NCBI GenBank assembly: GCA_012295275.1
Contig: CM022670.1
Span: 15,946,698-16,010,697 of the forward strand
Source: Chrysomallon squamiferum
Taxonomy: Eukaryota; Mollusca; Gastropoda; Neomphalida; Peltospiridae
Direction: 5' to 3'
Length of the DNA stretch: 64,000 bases
In this document: one piece after another, positions 1-11,879 of the stretch
Layout of the letters: each line of letters starts with the position of its first letter
Numbering within the stretch: position 1 is the first letter of the stretch
The notes under the pieces: model-generated
What the model saw: only the letters and a program-made list of their open reading frames with translations
What the model was told of the DNA's origin: nothing
The model's database searches: none
Translations under genes and position numbers: made by a program

Positions 1-540
1 TACATGTGATTAATTATCTTAGCTACTTCTTGTTTACTCAGACACAGCTTCTGTTGACCAATCTGGCCACCATTGTTTATGCAATCTGCTGTGTACAAAA
101 TAATAATAGAAATCTATCACTTTATCACTCACACACACACACGGAGAGACCTGAAGTTGCAAGTTTCCAGTCTGTTTCGGGCCACAAAACAAATCATTTT
201 CTGTCAAGAGGTCTCGCCATCTTGATCTTTCCCAATGAGATTGTCTGCTGGAATCAATAAAGTCCAATATGATGCAAAATTGTGGGGTGCACCATCACAA
301 GATGGAACATTTTCCGCAATTCTCTAATGTTGCAGAATTAGCCGGTTGGCAAATATTTGAACTGTGAAGCAATCTGCTGGGCATGTGATTGTTGCTCTCT
401 CTGGCTATTGCTACAAGAATAGATAGTTATTAAATTACGGCCTCAGCCACTGTTCTCTGTTGATGTACTGTCTAATACTAATCGGCTGATGTCACCGAGT
501 TAATGGAGATGTCTTAAACATCAGTAGTAGTTCAATGAGT
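1..540. other. Complex non-repetitive block at the window edge
   Basis: Apart from a short CA run near 130 this stretch has balanced composition, unlike the AT-rich DNA that follows. An octamer-like ATGCAAAAT lies at 272-280, followed at once by a TGTGGGG motif. A plus-strand frame is open for 84 codons from position 6 and includes a hydrophobic stretch (LLLTNLATIVYAICCV), but it runs through the CA repeat and resembles no family I know. It could be a conserved regulatory element or chance. Confidence 0.25.
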
Positions 541-544
541 TCTT

Positions 545-722
545 ACAAACATTTACACACATGCAAAGATACACGCATATACACACTTGCAGATATGTGT
601 AGATACAGCCTACATACACAACACCCATACACATACACATACAAACATATACACACACACAAACACAATACTCATACACATGTACACACAGATACACACA
701 TACACACATAAACATATACACA
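545..722. repeat. CA-rich imperfect microsatellite
   Basis: Imperfect (CA)n with interspersed ACACAT and ACATAC units, seen directly. The frames open here on both strands (His/Thr-rich or Cys/Val-rich) are translations of the repeat. Confidence 0.9.
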
Positions 723-2066
723 CAAAGTCAAAGCTTTCCTTTGTGTTTGTTGTTGATGTTTACCTTTCAGCTGAAACATTGCTCAAAGTTGTTCACTACA
801 TGAAAACTTCCAGACATTGTGTGTAGATTCTAAAGACATCTGTATTTTGTCAAATTAAACAATTTCCATTTTTTTTTTTTTGTGTCTCCTAAATGAATGA
901 GGAATAATAAGAAAGGCTGTGCAGTCAGTTTTTACAACAATTTCAGAAATGTTGTATGATAAAACATATTTTATGCTTCAAAGACTTTCGGTGGTCATCT
1001 TCAGATGCACTGATCCATGAAGCGTTTTGAGTAAATTATAGTGTCTTCTAAAGAAGACAAGTATTTAATTTTGTTACCCTCAAACTAACATGCTTAGTGT
1101 TAGGTGAACAAGGTCATTTTGTGAAGGAAGATTAGCAAAGAAACAGTCAGCCATGACTTCCTAATCCCCTCTCTTCATGAAAGGAAAGTAATATTTGTTT
1201 ACCAACATTTTTGTTAAATACGATTCAGTTATGATAAGTAAAATATGACTGATTCATCACAAGTTCCTTTTTATGTCGCCATAGTGCATCGTTTAATTGC
1301 AATTTTTAAATAATAAACGGTTTGAAATTGAAATAAATAAAAACAAAATAGTCATTATTTGAAATTAAAATAAGAAGTAAAAAATGACATGTCTATGAGA
1401 AATAATTATTACTGACGTATAAAATTACACAAGTACGGCTCATGTTCTCTAATTTAAGGTCATCTTACTTTATTATGCAAAACATATGCAGAAAAATCAT
1501 TAAAACTAAAACTCGGGGAGTCATTAAATAAGGTAATAACCCATTTATTCTATGGAAATTTAATTACTTTTCATCCATCGTATTTTTGGCTGCAAAATGT
1601 TAATTGAAAAAATACAGCTATAAATTATAGAAAACATTTCAAGTTTGAAGTTTTATTACATCAGTGCAGGTTTTACATAATGCAATCCTTTCTCGTCTGA
1701 TACAGGGCTGTTCTGTGAAAACCATATGTGGTCTTATAGAAAATAGTATTATTCTTTTATTGCCAAAAATAGCAGCAGCCAACTGTTAATCTTTTCTAAA
1801 AAAATAAAATAGTATTATTTTTTTTAAAATTGATATTTACAACAAAGAAAAAAAAATATAGAAAATAAAATAACAGAAATGCTTAAAAACTCCCAGACAT
1901 TCTGAATTGAAGTTTGTAATAATGATGGAGAGGATAAATACAAACAGTATGTGGATTATTGAATTATATGTTTTACAAAGGCAGTCAAAATCATGCTGTT
2001 ACATAGAACATTAATTTATCAGTTTTGTAAGTAAAACATATTAGCAAAGTTTAATTAAACTGTTTC

Positions 2067-2097
<31 letters not shown>

Positions 2098-3500
2098 CTA
2101 TATCTCTGGTTATATGTTTGTGTCTTTTCTTGCTGGTAAAATTTGATTTTAAATTTTGAGATGATGATATATATACATATGTATCTTTATAATATAATAT
2201 TTTAAGTAATATTAAATAAATGCTCAAAATATTTTTTAAAACATTCTCTGTCCAGTAGATTAATCAAAATTAAAAATGTCAAATAAAAATGTGTTAATGT
2301 TTATTTATATGTCAGCTGTTATTGTGATATGAAGTCAAAAGATTGCCCATTAAAACTAATACAAATACAAAGTCAAAGTCAAAAAAAAAAACTGACTGAA
2401 GAGATAATTTGAGGATAGTTTTTATAAAGATTAAAATAATATCTGAAGAAAAATATAGGACTGAAAAAAATTCTTTTGTTAGTAAAAGATGACACTTGTC
2501 AAAATGTGGCATTCTGAAAAGAAACCTCTCTGCTTGAATAATTTCCACTGTTGACATTTCAGTGTGGTGGAGGGCAAACTGGTGCATGCTTTTTCAATTC
2601 ACTGTTTATTGTACAAACTTAACTTGTGCACTCATCCCATTTGTTACAGCTTGTTGCCATAATTATGTTACCATCTAAGTCGTTATTCAGTTTTTGTTCC
2701 CAGTAATGTGCTGAATGGCTTTTTAAAATCACCTGCTAGTCGTAACCTCTATGGTTGTGTTTGGAAAATGATTAGATATTCAATATGGATACATGTTCAT
2801 GTTTTGATTGCTTTAAGTAAGTTTTGTTTTATTTTATAATTTAAAATTTAAAAAAAAAAAAAAAAATGTTTTGTTTGTTTTTTTATTCTGGATATAGAAT
2901 GTTCTGTTCCATTTGTGGTTCATCTTCTTATGTTTAAAAAAATAATTTTTTGGTTTTTATATATAACAAATTACATAAGTTACCCCTATATTTGTACCAT
3001 ACTTTGTGTTGCATTCACATCATTTTTTCACAAATTTTGATTATTTATTAAAAACATATCCCATGTTTCACTGACATTCTCCACTGATTTATTTAATAAA
3101 ATCATTAAGATTACATCTGGCATATTTTAATATCTAATGTAATCATCTAGTGACATCTTGCTGGCAGAAAACAAATGGCTCATGACACTTGCTGGATTGA
3201 AAAAAACTCATAACAACTTTGTAATATATTTATGAAACATACAGATGGAGAGTGGGAGAAACAAAATACATGGTTTAATATTATTTCCTGTGAATCTTCC
3301 AATCACTTAATTTCATCAGCATGAGGACATAATCATTATTGCACTGTAGAAAATAAGAAACGCCATGGTTCATAAATAAAATAAAATGATAATTTTAACT
3401 GAAAAAAATTATTTTAATTGAAAATTCTTTATGAAGAATATTATTATAAAATCACTGATTAAAACTGAAAGCTCAAGAAAAGCCTTTTAAACATAAATAC
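723..3500. other. AT-rich background, no gene seen
   Basis: Mostly A/T-rich unique sequence with a T28 tract at 2070-2097 and an A tract near 2852. The 91-codon minus-strand frame at 2312-2587 is Phe/Leu-rich and shows no motif or convincing splice boundary. I see no RNA gene or recognisable mobile element. Confidence 0.6.
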
Positions 3501-3504
3501 ATCA

Positions 3505-3600
3505 AATATATATATATATATATATATTCATATATATATATATATATATATATTCATATGTGTTTGTGAGTGTATATGTATGTTAATGTGTGTGTTTGTA
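3505..3600. repeat. Compound TA then TG microsatellite
   Basis: Two (TA)n blocks separated by TTCA, followed by a degenerate TG/TATG stretch. Confidence 0.9.
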
Positions 3601-3820
3601 GATTACAACTGTTAGAAATATGAGAAGTTTCAGTAGTAAGGTTGTCTTCCTGGTAAATCAGAAAACTTTAAGCAACAAATTATAAAAGATAAATGTGATA
3701 AGGAAAGAAAGAGGAGGCCTGGCAGGGTGAGGGTGCTGTGCTGACTCTGGGGCTTGGCGTTGTCACTCAGAAGTGGCTTTATTTTTACACCCCTGCTGCT
3801 TCCAGTTAGGATAACCTCAC

Positions 3821-3918
3821 CGCTAACGAACCTGGAGCTAACAGATCCACCTATTTTAAGAAGTCTGATATATAAAGTATTAGACTTTTTAGAAGAAATT
3901 GCCTGCCATGTCTTGATG
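3821..3918 (-). CDS. Candidate internal exon, minus strand, unknown protein
   Basis: Read on the minus strand, a pyrimidine-rich tract (CTCTCTCTCTCTATCAG) ends just before 3918, and a GTGAGG donor follows 3821. The 98 nt between are open in one frame (one leading base, 32 codons, one trailing base), with residues such as IKTWQAISSKKSNTLYIRLL. The surrounding minus-strand frame stays open for 114 codons (3630-3974). However, the plus strand is also open across 3754-3981, which weakens the case and suggests simply a stop-poor block. No family was recognised. It cannot be spliced directly to the candidate first exon at 26302-26428, because the phases differ. Confidence 0.25.
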
Positions 3919-3990
3919 CTGATAGAGAGAGAGAGTTTGCAAAGTGGAGATGTATGTTGCAGTTCCATCAGCAACAGATAGCATCACCTC

Positions 3991-4838
3991 TTGTCAGAAT
4001 GTCACTAGTTTATCAGCCGTTTATAAACAGATATGTTAGTGACATGTGCACAGGGACACACACTGGCCTGCATCTGTTGTTGCTTGCAAATATCAACTTT
4101 AAAGAAAACTTGTTAGTTTTGAATAAAAAAGAAATTTGTTGTGCTGCTATATTGTGTGATATCATCCATTGTTGAAGTTACTTGATGAAATTGAACTCAT
4201 CCTGTTCATGTTGCCAATGTGAAACTTTCTTAGTTTGCTATATAGCTTTCACTTTATTTTGTTACGTAACTCAATACTTTGCTGATCATAAAGTATGACA
4301 ATAATAAAACTTGTTCATGAGATGCTATAGTGTCAGATATTTTCCTTTGTTTTATTCTATAATTCTGCAGACAAAAATATTTAATAAACCTGTATGTTTT
4401 TCAGATTTACTTGGTCAGTTGATCTTTAAAATATTTTATTTTTGAAAAGGGAAACGTGGCAAATAAATACACATTTGTTCATTCTTTTTCTTTTGTCTTA
4501 CTTTATTATCAGCAAAGTTTGTTATTATGATTCAAATAAAACAATTACTTCAAAGCATGTAAGACAAACTGTAAACAGTTATCGACCGTCTGATCACATT
4601 AATGTATTTATCTTTCTCTTTTGTTATTGTTACTAACTACAAATGAAAAAAAAAAAATCAAACTATCAAACTGACTTCTCAAACGAAAGCTGGACTGAGT
4701 AAACGGATCTGTTACACTAATCAGCACATCTTCTTTATTTGATGAGTTTATTGCACTGGATGAAGTCCATGCTAAACACATCAGCCTGTGAGGTATTAAA
4801 TAAAAAAATAAAATAATGTACACGGAGTGGATCATCTG
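3991..4838. other. AT-rich spacer, no gene seen
   Basis: Unique AT-rich DNA. Small open frames on both strands show no motif and no consistent splice signals. The last 120 bases before 4838 grade into a more complex block. Confidence 0.55.
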
Positions 4839-4947
4839 AATGACAGGTGAATTACACGCAGGTTTTAACTCAGGTATGTGGCAGGTTTATCGCCAGCTGC
4901 GACATGCAGTATCCAATCAAAGTGGCAGAGCTGCTCACTGTTTTCAG

Positions 4948-5115
4948 GTGGCACTATCAGTAGTATCTGAGACCGAATACTGTGATAGGTTTACTGAACC
5001 CAGATCATCATCTAGATCTGGATCTTTTTACCTCACTGGTCATCGGAGTAACAGAGTGGAACAGGAGACATCACACCCTGCCTTTAGAGCAAACTGTCTA
5101 CACAGAATGCGTTAG
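4948..5115 (+). CDS. Candidate terminal exon or small ORF, unknown protein
   Basis: A frame open from 4840 to the TAG at 5113-5115 (91 codons) lies in an island clearly richer in GC than its flanks. Inside it, CTGCTCACTGTTTTCAG ends at 4947 and makes a reasonable acceptor, giving a 55-codon tail that begins VALSVVSETEYCDR and is Ser/Arg-rich in the middle. No signal peptide, membrane segment or known motif is visible. It could equally be a conserved non-coding element with few stops. An ATG at 4840 would allow a single-exon small protein, but nothing supports that start. Confidence 0.25.
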   Translation: MALSVVSETEYCDRFTEPRSSSRSGSFYLTGHRSNRVEQETSHPAFRANCLHRMR

Positions 5116-6220
5116 TTTTCTGGTGTGTTTTCACCTTTTTTTATAAATTTAAAAAAAAATATGGCATGTTTTTTAAAAAATATAAATATTATTTTTAAAG
5201 AACAAACATGTTTTGTTTTTTTCATCACTGATCAAATTGAAGTAACTAAGAAAAACAGGAGAGAAAACACACCCAGATTGTACTGCAAATAGTCTTCATG
5301 GAATATGTTGGTTTTTTTTGTTGTTTCTTTTTACTTTTTTTATACTGTTTAAAATACATTATATTAGATTTTATCAGTTTGTTATTTTTCTAAATATGTA
5401 TCTGTTACAGAATGATATCAGGTTCACCAGGAATAATTAAGTTGATACTAGACAGGCAATTTTTTTTTTGCTTTCTTTAATAATCTACTGGCATTAAAAA
5501 CTCATAAATAATTTATGAAAAAAAACCTGCATTTCTAAGAAGTCAACATTTTCTTTTATAGCAACTATTTTTTTCTATTCTTAATATTTTCTATTTTTTT
5601 ATTATTTCCTTCTTTGTTTCTATGGTTGTTGTTTTTTTGGGGGGTTGGGAGGGGTTTTTAATTTAAAAAAAATTAAAATCCTTTTACAAGTTTTTGCTCA
5701 ATATATTTTCAAATTTGTTAAAACCTTGTTCCATATACAAAATAACTTCATAAAGATTACAAACCAAGCAGTTTTTGTCTTATTTAGACTCTATGAAGAT
5801 TATTCAGCTCTTTCCATGCTTTACTTTGATAGGAATCTTTCAAGCAAAGTGTAAATATTTCTGTCTGTGATGGTTATCAAGCAGGCAGATACTGGTCATA
5901 TTTAATGGGTGTTTGTTTAATAAGAACAGGCTGTGTCTTTTCTGAGTGGGTTTTATCCTCTTATTTTGAGCCCAACTCCATTAGTAATCTTATTATATTT
6001 ACTGGAGATATTTTGTTTGTCCAAACTTCCAGGATGCCCTTTGAACATCAGCAGGAGATCATCCAGTCTTCTACAGCTCTCATAGAAACAAAAGAACAGT
6101 GTTGTTACTTGTTGGATTACCTCCCTTAGCCACTTTTCTATAACTACAGAGTTTTCTGCATTCCTCACCATTTCCAATTTTGTCTTTAGTTCCCCAGTAA
6201 AAACCTTTGAGTGTGGCAGT
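5116..6220. other. AT-rich spacer, no gene seen
   Basis: Poly-A and poly-T dominated until about 5880, then ordinary unique sequence. The small open frames overlap on opposite strands (5905-6177) and have no supporting signals. Confidence 0.55.
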
Positions 6221-6227
6221 CACCACA

Positions 6228-6276
6228 CAGCAGTGTTCAGTAAAAACAGCAGTGTTCAGTAAAAATAGCAGTGTCA
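6228..6276 (+). repeat. 19-bp minisatellite, about 2.5 copies
   Basis: The unit CAGCAGTGTTCAGTAAAAA starts at 6228 and 6247, with a variant, partly truncated copy from 6266. Confidence 0.85.
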
Positions 6277-6639
6277 GGTCTTCTAGAAAGTCTGAACTTC
6301 ACGGTTATTGGCTTTGTTTTTGTTATTATTATTTTGTTGGTTTTGATGTTGTTGTTGTTGTTGTTATGGTGACTTGCTTTTGTCATGAAAATACAGGAAT
6401 ATCATTATATAATTCACTGACTGAGAACTAATAGATAAGATTGAATCTTGCTCTGTTGTCCATAAATATTAATTTAAATATGTGGTTTTGATACAATCAT
6501 GTTTTTTTTTACTGAATTTTCCAAAACTTTAAAAAAACTGAATCCTTATAGATTTTCATATAAAATCTAAAAGAAATAGAATATTTTTTAAAATTCTAAG
6601 CACCAACAGTTATTTGAAACTAACCTCAGAGCGTATTTT

Positions 6640-6945
6640 TATGCCTGTTTTTAGATATCTAGCAGGATGTTCTGGTGATTCCATTCACAAACACCTGAGA
6701 AGGTTTTCTTGACCACTGATAATAGTCAGTAAACATGGCCCTCAGGTGATCAGAGGTTCTCTGACATTGGCATGTTGAGAAAAGCAGACTGCTATCTGAC
6801 CACTGAGTCTGTTAGAAGTGTTTAGCCATGTTGGAGGTGGTTGGCTGGCAATTAGCTTCCAATCTCAGGCTGGAAACATTTGCACCTACAAACCTAAGAT
6901 TAAGCCACTTACATTTCCAGATAGAAAAATCACCTGGTTTTCCCT
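6640..6945. promoter_or_regulatory. Complex block, candidate conserved non-coding element
   Basis: About 300 bases of balanced, non-repetitive sequence between AT-rich flanks, with CAGGTG-type E-boxes and CCATGTTGG-like words. No frame is open with usable splice sites. The regulatory role is inference from complexity alone. Confidence 0.25.
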
Positions 6946-6947
6946 TT

Positions 6948-6949
<2 letters not shown>

Positions 6950-6978
<29 letters not shown>

Positions 6979-7027
6979 CATTTTAAATATGAAAAATCAT
7001 CTGTTTTTTTTTTTTTTTTTTTTTTTT
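6950..7027 (+). repeat. Two long poly-T tracts
   Basis: T29 (6950-6978) and T24 (7004-7027) flank a 25-base spacer. Confidence 0.95.
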
Positions 7028-7800
7028 CCTTTAATTTGTTTGTTTATGTTTTTGTTTTCTTTATGAAGAGACAAATATCCTGGTCTTTTGATTTGACTTT
7101 TTAAATTTTGTTTCCTTTTTATCTTTTTATTTGATTTTATAGCTTTTTTTCTAATTCTCTATTGTCATTTTTCTTTGGAGCATGAAAAAATCAAATGTAG
7201 TTTTAAGTATTACAAATGTTTGTTTTTTTACATTTTAAAATATATCGATTTTTATTTTTATTTTTATTTTTTATAAAGTTGATTTTAGAGAATATTATAT
7301 TTTTTTTAATGGAATTTTCTTTACCATAAAAAAATAATTCAACAAGATAGACATACACTGTAAACTATTGACTGTTGTTTCTCAATATCCTTGACTTGAA
7401 ATTTAATTAAATTTTTTATATTTATATATATATATATAAAAATGCTACATTTTAACATTTTTATGGTCATAATAAAATATATTCTTCTCATAGTTGTTTA
7501 TTATAATTAAGTTTGTTACCAGCTTGCAAAACCAACAGCTGTCAGCTCAGAGGCTATTGATTTGTAAGTTATCAAAATCACATCATTATTCTAAAAACCC
7601 AGAAACAGCTTGAGTTTATTCTATACTATTACCAGCTGAAAAAGAAAGAAAAAAAATAGTCTTCAATTGTTGCTCTAGGTATGTGCATCATCGTTATGGT
7701 GTGTTTTTTTTTAAAATTATTTTGTCTTTGAGTTTCAAAGCTTCACTTTAACAGCATGCCCAAGGCTTTTCTATTCAGAATGAGATATCATTACTTGTTC
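7028..7800. other. Extremely AT-rich stretch
   Basis: Runs such as repeated TTTTTA near 7240-7270 and (TA)n near 7422-7437. No gene is visible. The composition would suit a matrix-attachment or easily unwound region, but this is inference. Confidence 0.55.
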
Positions 7801-8052
7801 TTTTTTAACTATTATTTTCTTACTTTTTTTTTTTTTTTCTTCTTATTATTTTTCATATTATTGTTATCATTATTATTATTAGCGGCATAATTATTATTAT
7901 AATTATTATTTATTACTGTTATTAGTTATTGTGTTTTTATGATTGTTTTTACCATTATTATAATTTTTGTTTTTGTTGTTATTGTTACTGTATTATTATT
8001 GTTATTATTATTTTTGTTATTATTATTATTTAATTACTGTTATCATTTTTGC

Positions 8053-8098
<46 letters not shown>

Positions 8099-8117
8099 TT
8101 TTTTTTTTTTTTTTTTT
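7801..8117 (+). repeat. ATT trinucleotide array ending in poly-T
   Basis: A degenerate ATT/GTT region becomes a pure (ATT)n run at about 8055-8097, then T19. The Tyr-rich frame across it is a repeat translation. Confidence 0.9.
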
Positions 8118-9110
8118 GATTGAGCTATACATCTCTGATTAAGTCAGAAATAGCTGTATGGAAACTAGCATGACTCACATGTCCTTTGAATATGTGATCT
8201 TGTTAACACTGAAAAGAATATCAAAGAAACTGAGGCAAATATTTCAGTTATTATTTATGAAGTTAGCGACATTTTGTGCAAAAACCAGACATTTTTTAAT
8301 TATAGCTTTGAGGCATAATGTGAGCGAATGAAAGAAAAATGTCCCTGCATTGAGCTCATTTTTATATCTTATTTAAACACTTGTTCCTTTGAAACACCAT
8401 TTTCTAGAACATACCATGCGTGATAAAACAATGAACACAAAATATCACCAATATTCTTGAGGAACTTTCTTGAGGAGTAACTGTTTTGTTACATTTTTTT
8501 TTTCTTTTTTTTTTTTTTTTTTTTTTTTTTTTGACCAGAAGTATGACAGTAGTACACACCATGCCAAGATGATGAAAATTGAAATAATTACAAATTCTGT
8601 GAAGATAACGTTTACAATTCTCACATGACCATGAAAAAGAGATTAGTTTAAATTTTTAATTGCTTGTCATGGTCAGTGTGGGTTTTTGTTTACATTATTA
8701 ATTCACGTTTTCAATACTTTAAAGAAACTGAATACTTATGATACGTCTTTGGTTACCTGCTGACTTGTGTGTGTTTTAGTTAGACATGACAAGGGGAGTC
8801 CTGTTTTAAACAAACTGATGTGATACTGAATTAAGACTTGATTGACTCCCAGCTAGCAATGAGAATATTAGCCACTGGGGTTCTTTATGTGATTGCTTTT
8901 TACAATTACCCGTCCCTAGGTGGCCTTGTGGAAAAAGGGGTGAAAAAAATGTCTTTGTTGTCAGTAAAGTCATTATTTGACGTTACTGCTTGTATCATAT
9001 TATACTCATGTTTACCGATTTTTAAGAAGATAATGAAATTTCAGGCAGTGTAATTATATACAAAGAATGAAAATAAAAGCATGATCTGAATTCATTTACA
9101 AATTCTAAAG
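8118..9110. other. Unique AT-rich DNA, no gene seen
   Basis: Contains a T28 tract at 8505-8532. The 71-codon plus-strand frame at 8838-9053 starts at an ATG and has a hydrophobic first third, but it lacks splice or polyadenylation support and resembles nothing I know. Confidence 0.45.
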
Positions 9111-9117
9111 TTATATA

Positions 9118-9380
9118 AAAAAAAAAAAAAAAAAGTTATTTCAGTCATTTGAATGTATCGATAAAAATCACAGAAATGTGTTTGTGACTTCACTGAAGCT
9201 GGTGTCTTTGTTATTAGTAGTGTTAATTTTTCATAGTTCTGAAATATATATATATATATATATATTCATTTCTTTAATCTTATTTATTCTTTTTGTTGAC
9301 AATAATAAAGTATATAAACTAAAAAACAAAGAATGAAAGAAGAAATAAGCAAATATAAAATAAATAAATAAATAAATAAA
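9118..9380. repeat. Poly-A, TA and AAAT simple repeats
   Basis: An A17-type tract at about 9118-9134, (TA)n at 9242-9265 and (AAAT)n at about 9357-9380, separated by short unique sequence. Confidence 0.85.
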
Positions 9381-9532
9381 AAGGTTAATTTTGCAGCCAC
9401 ACACAGAGGTGTTTTGTGTTGAGATTTTATTCAGAATACAACTTCAGTTTGATTTGTTGTTGTGTGATGAGAAAAGATAAACAGCAAACTTTGACACAAA
9501 ATCAACCATTGCTTTCTGGTAGTATTATGACC

Positions 9533-9645
9533 TGTTGGCTCAGTGAGTGGTAAGCTGAGTTAGTGGATCAGTAAACAGAATGATACTCAGTCTTGCTCCT
9601 CAGTCTATCACTGGTCACAAAGTTTTGTGACATCAGTTCAAACTT
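9533..9645 (+). repeat. Possible tRNA-derived SINE relic
   Basis: TGGCTCAGTGAGTGG at 9537-9551 resembles a pol III box A (TRGCNNAGYGG) with a small insertion. AGTTCAAACTT near 9634 resembles box B, but the spacing is near 95 bases instead of about 40, so any tRNA fold is lost. The surrounding 9381-9840 is complex unique sequence without a credible exon. Confidence 0.2.
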
Positions 9646-10300
9646 CACTAGAAAACCTCCACCTAGAGAACCATGCATTCTTTCAAACTTAGCTTTCCTT
9701 GGCAAATGTGAACTGTATTTACAATTTCACTGATTGGTTCATAGATTGTTTTCTGGTTTTAACCAAAGCTAAATGTGTTTGATGTCCTCTTCTCCTGCAT
9801 GTTTGTGAACACCTTGACTGCAGGATGGATGTTAGGTCAGTTTATTTATTTATTTTTTGAATGTACACCTGGGCAAAAGTTAAACATCCAATTTTATTAT
9901 GAACTCTTAAGTTGGTTTCTGTCACCTGAATATCTCTAGATATGTTACTACACAGAGTTCATTAATTTTATATATATATATATATAATCACTAACTCTTT
10001 GCTGCCTATTCCTGACACTAGTGATAATACTACTACTCAGATACATTCTCAGTTGTAGTGAAAATAAGACCAGACCCCTAAAAACATTGCTGTCAAGAAT
10101 CACAGGAGTTAGCTATCTTGATTTTCAAAGTACAAGAACACCATAGAGAATCAAACAAGGTTAATATACTTCAAACTGATGTCTGTATTTAAAGTATTAT
10201 GGAAATAGCAGAAATTGAAAATAGAGCCTTTATTTTTGTAGAAAATTTTATTATGTGTTACCAAAATTACTAATTTCACTTTGAAACATTGGTTCTGTGA
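9646..10300. other. Unique sequence, no gene seen
   Basis: Ordinary sequence with a short (TA)n near 9969-9986. No supported gene or repeat family. Confidence 0.5.
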
Positions 10301-10306
10301 TGATGG

Positions 10307-10360
10307 TTTTAAAAAAAAAAAAAAAAAAAAATTATTATTATTATTATTATTATTATTATA
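10307..10360 (+). repeat. Poly-A followed by (ATT)n
   Basis: An A tract of about 22 runs directly into an ATT array. The Lys/Tyr-rich frame through it is a repeat translation. Confidence 0.95.
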
Positions 10361-11239
10361 AAATCAGATGCAAAAGATGTGGTATGATGCATATATCACT
10401 AGTGTGGTATAATACACACCAGTATATATCACCTCAGTGTGCTGTTATCTCAGACAGGGCAGATTGTAAAAGAAGCAGACATGTAAGTAAAATGTAATAA
10501 ATTCACTTGAGCAGACGGTAATTGCACACAGACATTGATTGACACACCCATTTAACCATCATGTCTCTCCTGCACTCTCTCAAGTCTGTATATTTTTCAA
10601 GATAATCACATCAGGAGAAAAAAGTGAAATCAGGGGTAAAAAGAGGAAAAAGCAGTAATTTGTATTTACTTCTCTATTAAACACAGACACCAAATTTTTT
10701 TTTTTTTTTTTTTTCTCATTTTTTTTTTTTTAAAGAAAGAGAGATTCAGAGATATGGGTATTTATTTCAAACATCTTTTTTAGTTTTACAATCAATAATT
10801 ACTTTCTTTTTTTAATTCAAAATAATTATTTCTTTATTCTCATAAACAAACATTTTTAGATTATTTTTTTTTTCCTTGTAGTTTTTGACAAATGATCCTT
10901 CCCAGCCACTGCTTAATTAATAGTGATAGGCTTTCTGTTTATGAGAAGGTACATATGCTATCTGGTAAAGTTTATCCTTGGTTTCTTTTCTCGTCATATT
11001 TAAAGAATCAGTTCTTTGTTTGATGGAATTTTTATAGTCTTTACATAGTTTATGTAAGATGATAAAAATTTAATGTCATGTTAAATATTGATTAATCTAC
11101 ATGTTTTTGATAAATAAAATTCTTCTCTATGTATATGATTAAGTATATTTAATATAAATGTGATTAGCATAACTATGTACTATATATATATAAAAATATG
11201 AGACAACTATTTGATTTTTAAATCATTAAATTATTGTGT
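10361..11239. other. Unique AT-rich DNA, no gene seen
   Basis: A GTAAGT at 10486 preceded by an open frame from 10438 was considered and set aside because its acceptor is poor. T-rich tracts lie at 10694-10730. Confidence 0.5.
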
Positions 11240-11244
11240 CTGTA

Positions 11245-11760
11245 AATTTTGTCTTCCATTTTGTTAAAAATACTGCTTTCTTGTTTCTTTAATTATTGAG
11301 TGACAAATACTCTTCTGTAAATGATTCTTTATCTCTATTTCTAAAAAAAAAATTATTTAACAAATAAATAATCTGTTTTCTTCAATTTGTGAAAAAACTA
11401 TTTCTTTACTTTTTATTTTTATTTATACATTAGTTACAAATAAATAAAATAATTTCCCCTGTTTTTATTTCTTTGCTGTCTATTTAATTATTTTCATTGT
11501 TACAAATCTATAATCAGTTTCCCCATATTTGTAAAAAAAATATTGCTTTTTGGTTCCTTTGATACATTCATTATACATTGTTCAAATAAATAACCTGTTT
11601 TATTTATTCTGCTCTCAGTTTGTGAAATATTGCTTTCTTTGCTGTCTATTTAATTATTTCTACATTAGTTACAAATAAATAACCTGTTTCATCTGTATCT
11701 GATTCTTCTGTCAATTTGTAAAAAAAAAAAAAAAAAAAAATTGCTGTCTTTCCTGTTTGT
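11245..11760 (+). repeat. Degenerate long-period tandem repeat
   Basis: The phrases TTTGTAAAAAATATTGC, TTGCTGTCTATTTAATTATT, ACATTAGTTACAAATAAATA and AACCTGTTT recur in the same order, with near-copies starting around 11247, 11387, 11528, 11622 and 11714. The period drifts between about 90 and 140 bases, with internal expansion of the A run (A20 in the last copy). It looks like an old tandem array much eroded by mutation. Confidence 0.6.
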
Positions 11761-11879
11761 TACATAACTTCTCACTGGCAAAGACATTTTTTTGCCTCAT
11801 GCCTCCAGGTTTTGATAAAAAACAAAAAAAAAAAACCCCTGAAAGACCAAAAAAAAAAAATGGTGCATTCTTGATATTA

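Noticed and set aside
10438-10485. Open frame ending in GTAAGTAAA
   Set aside because: The upstream acceptor has no pyrimidine tract.
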